Assembly (NCBI RefSeq): GCF_007991515.1 | Contig: NZ_BJYM01000004.1 | Span: forward strand, 238,336 to 302,335 | From: Oceanobacillus sojae | Lineage (GTDB): Bacteria; Bacillota; Bacilli; Bacillales; Amphibacillaceae | DNA: 64,000 nucleotides | Reading direction: 5' to 3' | Shown here: positions 55,252-64,000 of the stretch, one piece after another | Layout of the letters: every line of letters begins with the position of its first letter | Numbering within the stretch: the first letter of the stretch is position 1 | Notes under the pieces: generated by a model | Seen by the model: the letters and a program-made list of their open reading frames with translations, nothing else | Databases searched by the model: none | Told to the model about the DNA's origin: nothing | Made by a program: the position numbers and the translations under genes

Positions 55252-56790
55252 GTGAGGAAAATAACAAATGTTTTCTGGATTTCGACAGTAATCGTACTTA
55301 TTTTTATCATATGGGGAGTAATACCGTCCAGTATACTTCCAAATGCTAATTTAGATAATGTTACAAGTACAATTCAATCATTTATTGTAAGTCATTTTAG
55401 TTGGTATTACTTAATTGTTGCCACAATGTTTATCGGTGTTTCTTTTTTCTTGATTTTTTCGAAATATGGACTGATTAAATTAGGGAAACCGGAGGATAAG
55501 CCAGAATTTACTTATATCAGCTGGTTCGCTATGCTGTTCAGTGCAGGTATGGGTATCGGGCTTGTTTTTTGGGGTACTGCCGAGCCAATATTACACTTAT
55601 TCGATAATTCACCTTATGGAGAGCTTGGAACAACTGAAACAGCTATGGTAGCTATGCAATACAGCTTTTTCCACTGGGGATTTCATCCGTGGGGAATTTA
55701 TGCAATTGTCGGCTTAGCACTGGCATACTTTAAATTCCGGCATAATTCTTCAGGATTAGTAAGTTCCATATTAGTTCCCCTTTTCGGTGATAAAGTTAAA
55801 GGAAAATGGGGAACAGCCATTGATGTATTAGTTGTATTTGCTACTGTATTTGGTGTAGCAACATCATTAGGTTTTGGAGCCATTCAAATCAGCGGAGGTA
55901 TCTCCTACGTTTTTGGTATTGATTCCGGCATATTATTACAACTGATTATTATTTTAGTCGTAACAGTATTATTTATTATTTCTGCTTTGAGCGGTGTCAA
56001 TAAAGGCATTAAAATTCTCAGTAACGCAAATATTGTACTTGCAATTGCTTTAATGTTCCTTATATTAGTTTTAGGACCAACAGATTATATTTTAAGCTTA
56101 TTTACAAATACAGCAGGAAACTATATTCAAAACCTTCCCAGCATGAGCTTAAGACTGGATGCCTTCGGAACTGGTAATACAGAATGGATTAACGATTGGA
56201 CTATCTTTTACTGGGCATGGTGGCTGGCTTGGGCTCCATTTGTGGGAACATTTATAGCCCGTGTTTCCCGAGGACGTACAATTCGTGAATTTGTCATTGG
56301 TGTTTTACTTGTACCTACTATTTTTGGCGCATTATGGTTTACTGTTTTTGGCGGTACAGCGATGTATTATGATTTACAAGGAACAACCAATATCGCCGGC
56401 CAAATTTCTCAATTCGGGGAAGAAGTAGCATTGTTCTCATTGCTTGAAAACTTCCCGTTAGGAACTGTACTTTCTTTAGTTTCTATTTTATTAATTGCTA
56501 TATTCTTTATCACATCAGCAGATTCGGCAACATTTGTACTTGGTATGCAGACAACAGGAGGTAGCTTATACCCTCCTTATCAGATTAAATTAGTATGGGG
56601 AGTTATTCAGTCAGCAACTGCTGCTGTATTGCTATGGCAAGGCGGACTAAATGCATTACAGACTGCCTCTATTATTGCGGCATTGCCATTCTCCATTATT
56701 ATGATTTTAATCGTATTCTCTCTGATGAAAACACTAAAAGCAGATGCAGCTAATATAGAACGAAAAAAAAGAAAAAGTTTAAAATCATAA
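55252..56790 (+). CDS. BCCT family transporter, probable glycine betaine/choline transporter
   Basis: Secondary transporter for compatible solutes (sodium- or proton-coupled betaine, choline or carnitine uptake). Twelve membrane helices; the glycine motif MGIGLVFWGTAEP (near residue 106), the PWGIYAIVGLALAYFKF region and the Trp-rich WTIFYWAWWLAWAPFVGTF followed by ARVSRGRTIREF (near 320) are the BCCT signature. 512 residues from a GTG at 55252 preceded by AGGAGG (8 nt); an ATG at 55213 lacks a ribosome site. Similar to OpuD/BetL-type osmoprotectant transporters. Which substrate is taken up cannot be read from the sequence. Confidence 0.92.
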   Translation: MRKITNVFWISTVIVLIFIIWGVIPSSILPNANLDNVTSTIQSFIVSHFSWYYLIVATMFIGVSFFLIFSKYGLIKLGKPEDKPEFTYISWFAMLFSAGMGIGLVFWGTAEPILHLFDNSPYGELGTTETAMVAMQYSFFHWGFHPWGIYAIVGLALAYFKFRHNSSGLVSSILVPLFGDKVKGKWGTAIDVLVVFATVFGVATSLGFGAIQISGGISYVFGIDSGILLQLIIILVVTVLFIISALSGVNKGIKILSNANIVLAIALMFLILVLGPTDYILSLFTNTAGNYIQNLPSMSLRLDAFGTGNTEWINDWTIFYWAWWLAWAPFVGTFIARVSRGRTIREFVIGVLLVPTIFGALWFTVFGGTAMYYDLQGTTNIAGQISQFGEEVALFSLLENFPLGTVLSLVSILLIAIFFITSADSATFVLGMQTTGGSLYPPYQIKLVWGVIQSATAAVLLWQGGLNALQTASIIAALPFSIIMILIVFSLMKTLKADAANIERKKRKSLKS

Positions 56791-56808
56791 ATATGTTAAT
56801 AAAATGCA

Positions 56809-56866
56809 GAAAGCTTTCCTTGAGGCTACGGTAAATAATACGGAGTCCAAGGAGAGCTTTTACTAT
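56809..56866 (+). terminator. Terminator downstream of the BCCT transporter
   Basis: AAAGCTTTCCTTG and CAAGGAGAGCTTTT (one G-U type mismatch) with an inner CGGTA/TACGG-like loop; about 18 bp after the stop. The following 56867-57093 holds the AT-rich leader of the lipoprotein gene. Confidence 0.75.
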
Positions 56867-57093
56867 TTATAATCTTTTTGCAACAAAAAAACTTATCATT
56901 TTCCAGAATCTATTTTTCATTACTTTTCTTTTAAAGTATTACACTTTACTACAATTGAATGTTACTCTAATATCATTTTCTTTACTATTTTATAACATCT
57001 GCAAATTCATAAAGTATATTTGTTAAGCTATGTATATCGTATGAAAATAAAAAAGTAGATACTTGTTTTATTTTCTGGAAGAGGTGGCATAGA

Positions 57094-57474
57094 ATGAAGA
57101 AATTCAGTATCATTCTACTATTATTTACGATCATCCCTATATTAAATAGTTGCCAATCGGAAGAGGACATACAAGTAATCGAATTTCAATTTACGGATTA
57201 TCAGGTTATATATGTACCTCCAGATGACGATAATGATAGCTATATGAATACATTTATTGACTTGAAGGCAAAGTATCCTAAAGAGCTTTCCAGTCCCGAA
57301 AAGCGTACAATGGATAATCAGGATTTACCTTCGGATTATACCTTAAGTACAAATAGTTTTTACTTACTTAAAGATGAATCAGTTGTTTTTTCAGTTGAAA
57401 ATGCAATGTCACGCGGTCAAATCATGGATACATTAGAGTCTATTGTAAATACAAGCAATCAAATCGTATATTAA
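57094..57474 (+). CDS. Small putative lipoprotein
   Basis: 126 residues. Signal peptide with lipobox ILNSC (Cys about 20) predicts attachment to the outer leaflet. The mature part is soluble, with VIEFQFTDYQVIYVPPDDDND near its start and conserved-looking NSFYLLKDESVVFSVENA later. I do not recognise the family. GAGGTGG lies 6 nt before the ATG, and a strong terminator follows. Confidence 0.75.
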   Translation: MKKFSIILLLFTIIPILNSCQSEEDIQVIEFQFTDYQVIYVPPDDDNDSYMNTFIDLKAKYPKELSSPEKRTMDNQDLPSDYTLSTNSFYLLKDESVVFSVENAMSRGQIMDTLESIVNTSNQIVY

Positions 57475-57517
57475 ATACTTGCTAATGAAAAAACATTAGA
57501 AGAAGTTATAATATGAT

Positions 57518-57570
57518 AAAAAGGTATCAGCTCCTGTTTAAACATTTGCAGGAGCTGATACCTTTTTTTT
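57518..57570 (+). terminator. Strong terminator downstream of the small lipoprotein
   Basis: Perfect 19-bp inverted repeat AAAAAGGTATCAGCTCCTG (57518-57536) and complement (57549-57567) with a 12-nt loop and eight T. Confidence 0.95.
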
Positions 57571-57629
57571 ATCCATCATCTGTATCATATTGTACGAGAT
57601 TAAATTTAATACTTACTTGTAATCAGATA

Positions 57630-57674
57630 AAAAAAGACATGCCGGGCAGATTTACCCGAAACATGTCTTTTTTG
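57630..57674 (-). terminator. Terminator of the pdh operon
   Basis: AAAAAAGACATG/CATGTCTTTTTT arms with an inner CGGG/CCCG stem; T-run on both strands; 10 bp after the pdhD stop. Confidence 0.92.
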
Positions 57675-57683
57675 TTTAGGAAA

Positions 57684-59090
57684 TTACATTGTGTGGATCG
57701 GTGTACCTAATCCAACTTCTGCAGCTTCCATTGTAATTTCACCTAAAGTTGGGTGAGCATGGATAGTTAATGCAATATCTTCTGCTGTCATACCAGCTTC
57801 AATAGCCAGTCCGATTTCAGAAATCATATCACTCGCATTTGGACCTGCGATTTGTCCGCCGATAATAAGACCGTCTTCTTTGCGGGTAACTAATTTCACA
57901 AAGCCTTCGGACGTATTTAATGATAATGCACGTCCATTTGCAGCAAATGGGAATTTCGCTGCTTTTACATCATAACCTGCATCTTTAGCAGCTTGTTCAG
58001 AAAGACCAACAGTTGCTAATTCAGGTTCAGTAAATGCTACTGCCGGGATAGCATTGTAATCAATGGCCACTTTCTCACCACTAATTGCTTCCGCTGCAAT
58101 CTTAGCTTCATAAGATGCTTTGTGAGCAAGAGCCGGACCAGGAACAATATCACCAATTGCAAAGATGTTGCTTACAGAAGTTCTTCCTTGATTATCCACT
58201 TTGATCAAGCCTCTGTCATCTTTTTCAACGCCAATTTGTTCTAATCCAAGTTCTTCTGTATTAGGACGGCGTCCTACTGTAACAAGTACGTAATCTGCTT
58301 CAATTACTTCCTCTTTGCCATTTGCTTCATAAGTAACTTTTACGCCGTCTTTTGTTTCTTCTGCACCTTTAGCCATTGCTTCTGTAACAATTTTAGCGCC
58401 TTTTTTATCCAAAGCTTTTTTAACAACCTGTGTCATTTGTTTTTCAAAACCGCCAAGAATATCTTTCGCGCCCTCTAAGAATGTTACTTCTGTGCCAAAG
58501 TTCGCATAAGCTGTACCAAGCTCTGTTCCAACATAACCAGAACCGATAACAACTAATTTTTTAGGAACTTCAGGTAAGTTCAATGCACCTGTAGAATCCA
58601 ATACTCTTTCAGAGAACTTGAAAGAAGGAATTTCAATCGGTGAAGAACCAGTACCAAGAATACAGTTGTTAAATTTATAAGTTTGAGAGCTTTTTTCATC
58701 AGCAACTTTTACAGTATGCTCATCAACGAAGTAAGCTTCCCCTTTTACAATGTCAACTTTATTTCCTTTTAATAGTCCTTTAACACCAGAAGTAAGTTTG
58801 TTTACAACAGAGCCTTTCCATTCTTGTACTTTAGAAAAGTCAAGATTTACTTTTTCTGTTGTAATACCTAAATCTTCGGAGCCTTTAGCATTCTGATATT
58901 TATGCCCTGCTTCAATAAGTGCTTTAGAAGGAATACATCCAACGTTTAAACAAACGCCGCCCAATTCACCTTTGTCAACAATTGTAACCTTTTGTCCCAG
59001 CTGTGCTGCACGAATTGCTGCAACATAGCCTCCTGGACCAGCACCAACGACAAGTGTATCTACTTCTACCGGGAAATCTCCTACTACCAT
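57684..59090 (-). CDS. pdhD: Dihydrolipoyl dehydrogenase (E3) of the pyruvate dehydrogenase complex
   Basis: Flavoprotein that reoxidises the lipoyl groups of E2 and reduces NAD. FAD-binding [19 protein letters not shown] (residues 14-32), redox-active disulfide [13 protein letters not shown] (Cys47/Cys52), NAD-binding [19 protein letters not shown] (near 183), and [15 protein letters not shown]; the dimer-interface HAHPTLGE supplies the catalytic His/Glu near the C-terminus. 468 residues. GGAGG lies 8 nt before the ATG, 3 bp after pdhC. Confidence 0.98.
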   Translation of the reverse strand: MVVGDFPVEVDTLVVGAGPGGYVAAIRAAQLGQKVTIVDKGELGGVCLNVGCIPSKALIEAGHKYQNAKGSEDLGITTEKVNLDFSKVQEWKGSVVNKLTSGVKGLLKGNKVDIVKGEAYFVDEHTVKVADEKSSQTYKFNNCILGTGSSPIEIPSFKFSERVLDSTGALNLPEVPKKLVVIGSGYVGTELGTAYANFGTEVTFLEGAKDILGGFEKQMTQVVKKALDKKGAKIVTEAMAKGAEETKDGVKVTYEANGKEEVIEADYVLVTVGRRPNTEELGLEQIGVEKDDRGLIKVDNQGRTSVSNIFAIGDIVPGPALAHKASYEAKIAAEAISGEKVAIDYNAIPAVAFTEPELATVGLSEQAAKDAGYDVKAAKFPFAANGRALSLNTSEGFVKLVTRKEDGLIIGGQIAGPNASDMISEIGLAIEAGMTAEDIALTIHAHPTLGEITMEAAEVGLGTPIHTM

Positions 59091-59093
59091 GAC

Positions 59094-60377
59094 TTACGCC
59101 TCCATCATAATTAATTGTGGGTCATTCAATAAACGTTTGATTTGGTTCAATGCATTTTGAGCAGTTGCACCATCAACGATACGATGATCAAAGCTTAGTG
59201 ATACAGCAAGAACTGGAGCCACTACGATTTCACCATCACGAACGACAGGTTTTTCTGCAATACGACCAATTCCAAGAATAGCAGCTTCAGGGTAGTTTAA
59301 TACTGGAGTAAACCATTGACCTCCCGCTGAACCAATATTGGAAATCGTATTGGAAGCACCTTTCATTTCGTCTGGTTTTAGTTTACCATCTCTAGCTTTA
59401 ACTGCCAATTCATTAATTTCGCTGGAGATTTGGAAGATAGATTTTTTATCTGCATCCTTCACAACAGGAACTAAAAGTCCACGATCTGTATCTGCAGCAA
59501 TTCCGATATTGTAGTAATGTTTTTGTACAATTTCTTCTGTTTCCTCATCAATGTAAGAGTTAAAGATCGGGAATTTCTTAGTTGCAGAAACCAATGCTTT
59601 AACTACATAAGGTAAGTAAGTTAGCTTAATTTCCTGTTCTGCAGCAACAGCTTTGAATTTCTTACGGTGTGCTACTAATTCTGTTACATCCACTTCATCC
59701 ATCAATGTTACGTGTGGAGCTTTAGATTTAGAGTTAACCATAGATTTTGCAATTGCTTTACGCATTGCAGTCATTTTTTCACGTGTTTCTGGATACTGAC
59801 CTTGTGGAGCAGCTGTTGTATTTTCAGATGTTGCAGTTTCTTTCGTTTCTCCAGCTTCTGCAGCATCAGAAGAAGCTTTAGGCTGATCTCCACTTAAGAA
59901 GCTTTCCACATCTTCTTTTGTAATACGGCCGTTTTTACCAGAACCCTGTACGTCTTTAATATTCACATCATTTTCACGTGCGAATTTACGGACAGAAGGC
60001 ATCGCAATGACACGTTTATCATCAGAAGATTCATCTGCAGCTTCTGATTCTTGTGCAGCATTGTCATTTGTTTTTTCTTCTTTAGATTCAGAAGAAGTAT
60101 CTTCAGATTTTGTTTCTTCCTCTTCTTCATCGTCATATCCTTCAGCATCGAATGAAATCAATGTATCACCTACAATTGCAACTTCACCTTCTGCTACGTG
60201 GATTTTAGTAACTGTTCCATCAACTTGAGACGGAATTTCAACGACAGATTTGTCATTTTGAATTTCACAAAGCACGTCGTCTTCTTTTACTTCATCGCCT
60301 TCTTTAACAAACCATTTAACAAGTTCGCCTTCGTGAATTCCTTCACCAATATCAGGTAATTTAAAATTAAATGCCAT
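59094..60377 (-). CDS. pdhC: Dihydrolipoyl acetyltransferase (E2) of the pyruvate dehydrogenase complex
   Basis: Core of the complex, transfers acetyl groups to coenzyme A. One N-terminal lipoyl domain (lipoyl Lys43 in [13 protein letters not shown]), an acidic Ser/Glu linker (about residues 85-120), a peripheral-subunit-binding domain ([20 protein letters not shown]), a second flexible linker, and the catalytic domain with [15 protein letters not shown] (HRxxDG near the C-terminus). 427 residues. AGGAGG upstream of the ATG. Confidence 0.98.
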   Translation of the reverse strand: MAFNFKLPDIGEGIHEGELVKWFVKEGDEVKEDDVLCEIQNDKSVVEIPSQVDGTVTKIHVAEGEVAIVGDTLISFDAEGYDDEEEEETKSEDTSSESKEEKTNDNAAQESEAADESSDDKRVIAMPSVRKFARENDVNIKDVQGSGKNGRITKEDVESFLSGDQPKASSDAAEAGETKETATSENTTAAPQGQYPETREKMTAMRKAIAKSMVNSKSKAPHVTLMDEVDVTELVAHRKKFKAVAAEQEIKLTYLPYVVKALVSATKKFPIFNSYIDEETEEIVQKHYYNIGIAADTDRGLLVPVVKDADKKSIFQISSEINELAVKARDGKLKPDEMKGASNTISNIGSAGGQWFTPVLNYPEAAILGIGRIAEKPVVRDGEIVVAPVLAVSLSFDHRIVDGATAQNALNQIKRLLNDPQLIMMEA

Positions 60378-60396
60378 GAATTTGTCCTCCTAAAAT

Positions 60397-61374
60397 TTAG
60401 AAATTAATTACTTCGTTTACTCTTTCAACAATATCTTTATGATCAGGTAACCAAACTTCTTCTGCATCAGAAAATGCATAAACTGTGTCTGGTGCAGTAA
60501 CACGAAGAATAGGAGCTTCTAAATGTAAAATTGCTCTTTCTTGGACTTCAGAAATAACTTGTCCAGCAATACCAGCTTGACGTTGTGCTTCTTGAACAAA
60601 TACAACGCGATTTGTTTTCTTAACTGATTTTAAGATAGTTTCATAATCAACTGGAGAAACTGTACGTAAGTCAATTACTTCAGCAGAAATACCATCTTTT
60701 TCTAATTCTTCAGCTGCTTTTAATGAAGAATGAACCATTGCTCCATAAGCAAGTAATGTTACATCAGATCCTTCACGTTTTACATCAGCTTTTCCAATTT
60801 CTACTGTATAAGCATCTTCTGGAACTTCGCCGCGAAAAGAACGGTATAATTTCATATGCTCTAAGAATACAACCGGATCATTATCACGAATTGCAGAGAT
60901 TAATAATCCTTTTGCTTCATATGGTGTAGAAGGAATAACTACTTTTACACCTGGTTGTTGAGCGATAAGTCCTTCTAAGGAATCTGCGTGTAATTCAGGT
61001 GTATGAACTCCGCCGCCAAATGGAGCACGGACAGTAATCGGTGCATTATAATGACCTCCAGAGCGATAACGCAAACGAGCCATTTGACCACTGATTGAAT
61101 CCATTACCTCATAAACGAAGCCGAAAAATTGGATTTCCGGAACCGGGCGAAATCCTTCCATTGCTAAACCGATGGCTAAACCGCCAATTCCTGATTCAGC
61201 AAGCGGTGTATCAAATACACGATCTTCGCCGAATTCATCTTGAAGACCTTCCGTAGCACGGAAAACTCCACCATTTTGTCCAACATCTTCACCAAATACA
61301 AGCACGTTTTCGTCATTTTTCAATTCTACGCGCATTGCATCAGTGATTGCTTGAATCATTGTCATTTGTGCCAT
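60397..61374 (-). CDS. pdhB: Pyruvate dehydrogenase E1 component subunit beta
   Basis: With PdhA forms the thiamine diphosphate-dependent decarboxylase. [59 protein letters not shown], and the C-terminal [18 protein letters not shown] are standard. 325 residues. It starts 3 bp after the pdhA stop, translationally coupled. Confidence 0.98.
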   Translation of the reverse strand: MAQMTMIQAITDAMRVELKNDENVLVFGEDVGQNGGVFRATEGLQDEFGEDRVFDTPLAESGIGGLAIGLAMEGFRPVPEIQFFGFVYEVMDSISGQMARLRYRSGGHYNAPITVRAPFGGGVHTPELHADSLEGLIAQQPGVKVVIPSTPYEAKGLLISAIRDNDPVVFLEHMKLYRSFRGEVPEDAYTVEIGKADVKREGSDVTLLAYGAMVHSSLKAAEELEKDGISAEVIDLRTVSPVDYETILKSVKKTNRVVFVQEAQRQAGIAGQVISEVQERAILHLEAPILRVTAPDTVYAFSDAEEVWLPDHKDIVERVNEVINF

Positions 61375-61377
61375 GAT

Positions 61378-62466
<1,089 letters not shown>

Positions 62467-62872
62467 TCACCTCTTCCTTTCTTATATCAAAATTAAGTAT
62501 TCTTTATCTATTCTACCCTTAAACAATAAAAATTACATACTAAAATCATTTACCCTGATATAGGATTTCCTAATCTGTGCTATTTTATCATTACTGTTCT
62601 AAAAGGACGAGCAATAGAAAGTAATACAATTTTTATCCTCTCTTATCTTAGCTCATTTTTTTATGATGGTCAATCACTTTGCTTCTTGTATTTTTAATAT
62701 ATTTCACAAGGACTTCCCCTCCATCATTCTTCTAAGTTTAAACTGTATTACTAAATAAAAAAACTGTATTAGTTTTGTCCCGAAACTTAACAAGCTGCTT
62801 CTCAAAAATATTTTTTACATTATGGAAAAGCCCACCTGTGTTATTATTTAGAGCTCTGTTTCATAAGAATAG

Positions 62873-62966
62873 CCAAGAAAATCAATTGGTCTTTAAAACA
62901 ATGGTGTTCTTACCAAGGAGATGTCCTCTCCAACATTTTTATTTATATACTTTCTTATTCTTTAAG
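62873..62966. repeat. Dispersed repeat with CCAAGAAAATC end, short copy
   Basis: CCAAGAAAATCAATTGG, TCTTTAAAACAATGGTG and CCAAGGAGATGTCC, then directly TCCAACATTTTT and TATACTTTCTTATTCTTT. It matches both ends of the element at 21744-21894 with about 60 bp of the middle missing. It lies between ykyA and pdhA. Confidence 0.65.
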
Positions 62967-62967
62967 A

Positions 62968-63008
62968 AAGACACCCTATACCGTTGTTGCAACGGTATAG
63001 GGTGTCTT
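62968..63008 (-). terminator. Terminator downstream of ykyA
   Basis: Perfect 19-bp stem AAGACACCCTATACCGTTG (62968-62986) and complement (62990-63008), loop of 3. On the minus strand it is followed by TCTTAAAG, a weak T-tract, but the stem is very stable. Confidence 0.85.
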
Positions 63009-63018
63009 ATCATTTTAC

Positions 63019-63702
63019 TTATTCATCTGTTTCCGTTTCTGCTGCATCTTCATAGCTCACATTCAGATTAGAAGCTTCATAAAATGCACGTTTTGCATCG
63101 TTGTACTCTGCTGTTAATTGATTAAATTCTTCGTTAAACGAAATAATTGTTTCATAATTTTCATTTAGTGCTTCTAAATGGTTGGTTACTTCTTCTTGTT
63201 CAAGCTCTTCTAACTGCAGCATTTCATATAATTCTTTTTCCTGTTCTACTGAAGTTTGGTAGGTATCATTTAAATCATAATATGCTGCATACCGGTTTGT
63301 CATAATTTCAAACATTTCTTCTGCATCCTGCTTTAGGTTTTCATCCTCTAAATCTGTAATAATAGATTCGACCTGGACAAACTCCTCCTCTGATGCTTCT
63401 ATACTTTCTCTTTCTTCACCGAGCTTTTCCTGTTTTTGATCAGAAATAGAAATTGCATTCTGCGACAATTCTTGAATTTGGTCAAATTGCTCCATATCAA
63501 GATCCACAATTTGATTAAATATTTCCTTTTCTTGCAATTCAAGTTCTTCAATTTCTCCCTGCATCGTTTCGTAATCTTCTTCTAAATTAATTGCTTCTTC
63601 TAAATGGTCATGTATTTTTTCTTCAGAAGATTTACTACTGCATGCCGTAACTAACAATAAAGATGAAATAATGATTGCAAACATATAAATCTTTTTTGAC
63701 AC
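63019..63702 (-). CDS. ykyA: YkyA family putative cell-wall-binding lipoprotein
   Basis: 227-residue lipoprotein: signal peptide with lipobox LLLVTAC (Cys about 21), then an almost wholly helical, Glu/Gln-rich mature part predicted to be coiled coil (EEIHDHLEEAINLEEDYE-like heptads, KQEKLGEERESIEASEEE). Matches the YkyA family in size and composition and sits next to pdhA as in B. subtilis. Function unknown. GTG start at 63702, GGAGG 7-8 nt upstream. Confidence 0.88.
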   Translation of the reverse strand: MSKKIYMFAIIISSLLLVTACSSKSSEEKIHDHLEEAINLEEDYETMQGEIEELELQEKEIFNQIVDLDMEQFDQIQELSQNAISISDQKQEKLGEERESIEASEEEFVQVESIITDLEDENLKQDAEEMFEIMTNRYAAYYDLNDTYQTSVEQEKELYEMLQLEELEQEEVTNHLEALNENYETIISFNEEFNQLTAEYNDAKRAFYEASNLNVSYEDAAETETDE

Positions 63703-64000
63703 AAAAAAACCTCCAATATGTACATTTCTTTTTTTACTTCATAGCTGTTCATTCAAATCCTTCGACCTTGAGACTATACATGAATAAAATTGTAACATAC
63801 TCACTAAGAGTCAGGGAAGAAAAGAGTAAAAGCTTTTACATCTCCTTCTCCTGATTTTATAATATGAAATATCATTAATTCAAATATGTGTTACTATAAT
63901 CAACAGACTTGTCTAACATAAATTTTTAATGTGTTATAAACTCAACTTTCGCACTTTAAAAAGAAACTTCCTATCCATAGAAACAGGGGTTGATCATCTC
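63703..64000. other. Intergenic region upstream of ykyA
   Basis: About 300 bp without a supported gene. It contains a perfect 14-bp palindrome GTAAAAGCTTTTAC (63826-63839) which could be an operator; nothing else was recognised up to the window end. Confidence 0.4.

Noticed and set aside
63826..63839. CcpA cre site upstream of ykyA/pdh
   Set aside because: The palindrome has a GC centre (AAGCTT) rather than the CG centre required by cre, so it is listed only as a palindrome.

Overview
The window is a low-GC, AT-rich stretch of a Bacillaceae chromosome. It comes from an endospore former (sigE, spoIIGA, spoVE, spoVD, rsfA, ylbJ) that makes bacillithiol (bshC) and respires aerobically with a caa3-type oxidase. 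Gene content and order follow the Bacillus subtilis ykyA-pdh-ylaF/N-pyc-cta-ylb-dcw-spoIIG segment, read here in reverse. Acidic tails on secreted or membrane proteins, a BCCT osmolyte transporter and the particular gene losses suggest a halotolerant genus such as Oceanobacillus or Virgibacillus; that placement is inference. I saw no tRNA, rRNA, CRISPR, prophage or intact IS element, and no defence-like or otherwise new multi-gene system. The novelty is mainly in the intergenic DNA.

Layout. 1-5.5 kb: sigE (cut by the window edge), spoIIGA with a spoIIG-type long-spacer promoter, ftsZ, ftsA, divIB. 6-19.5 kb: the dcw cluster spoVE, murD, mraY, murF, murE, spoVD, pbpB, ftsL, rsmH, mraZ, all on the minus strand. 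It differs from B. subtilis in having murF between murE and mraY, and in lacking murG and murB between spoVE and divIB and ylxW/ylxX/sbp before ftsA. 19.6-34.6 kb: bshC, a DUF3397 membrane protein, the ylbP acetyltransferase, rsfA, rpmF-ylbN, tmcAL (ylbM), ylbL, ylbJ, coaD-rsmD, ylbG, ylbF, ylbE, ylbD, ylbC and a YugN-like gene; ylbK is missing. 34.7-43 kb: a DUF420 (CtaM-like) gene, ctaG, ctaFEDCB and divergent ctaA for cytochrome c oxidase and heme A. 43-48.5 kb: pyc, ftsW, ylaN. 48.9-57.5 kb: small Bacillaceae genes (YlaL-like, ylaI, ylaH, ylaF), suhB-like, yktB/yktA, a nitronate monooxygenase-like flavoprotein, a polysaccharide deacetylase lipoprotein, a BCCT transporter and a small lipoprotein. 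57.7-63.7 kb: pdhDCBA and ykyA.

The genes cover cell division and peptidoglycan synthesis (FtsZ/FtsA/DivIB/FtsL/FtsW, PBP2B, Mur ligases), their sporulation counterparts (SpoVE, SpoVD, the SigE/SpoIIGA pair) and central carbon and respiration (PDH complex, Pyc, Cta). Most transcription units end in clear intrinsic terminators, several of them bidirectional between convergent genes.

The less ordinary content is a set of short dispersed repeats. One MITE-like family has TGTTCAAAAAGTCC ends (four candidate copies, one supplying the last codons and stop of rsfA and one abutting the murF stop). There are also a CCAAGAAAATC family (two copies), a GACTCCTRTGGGAA-type family (two copies), and a short GGGGTGAGTAAYCGCA-like core that recurs in at least seven intergenic regions. 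A structured, unidentified intergenic element sits where ylbK would be expected.
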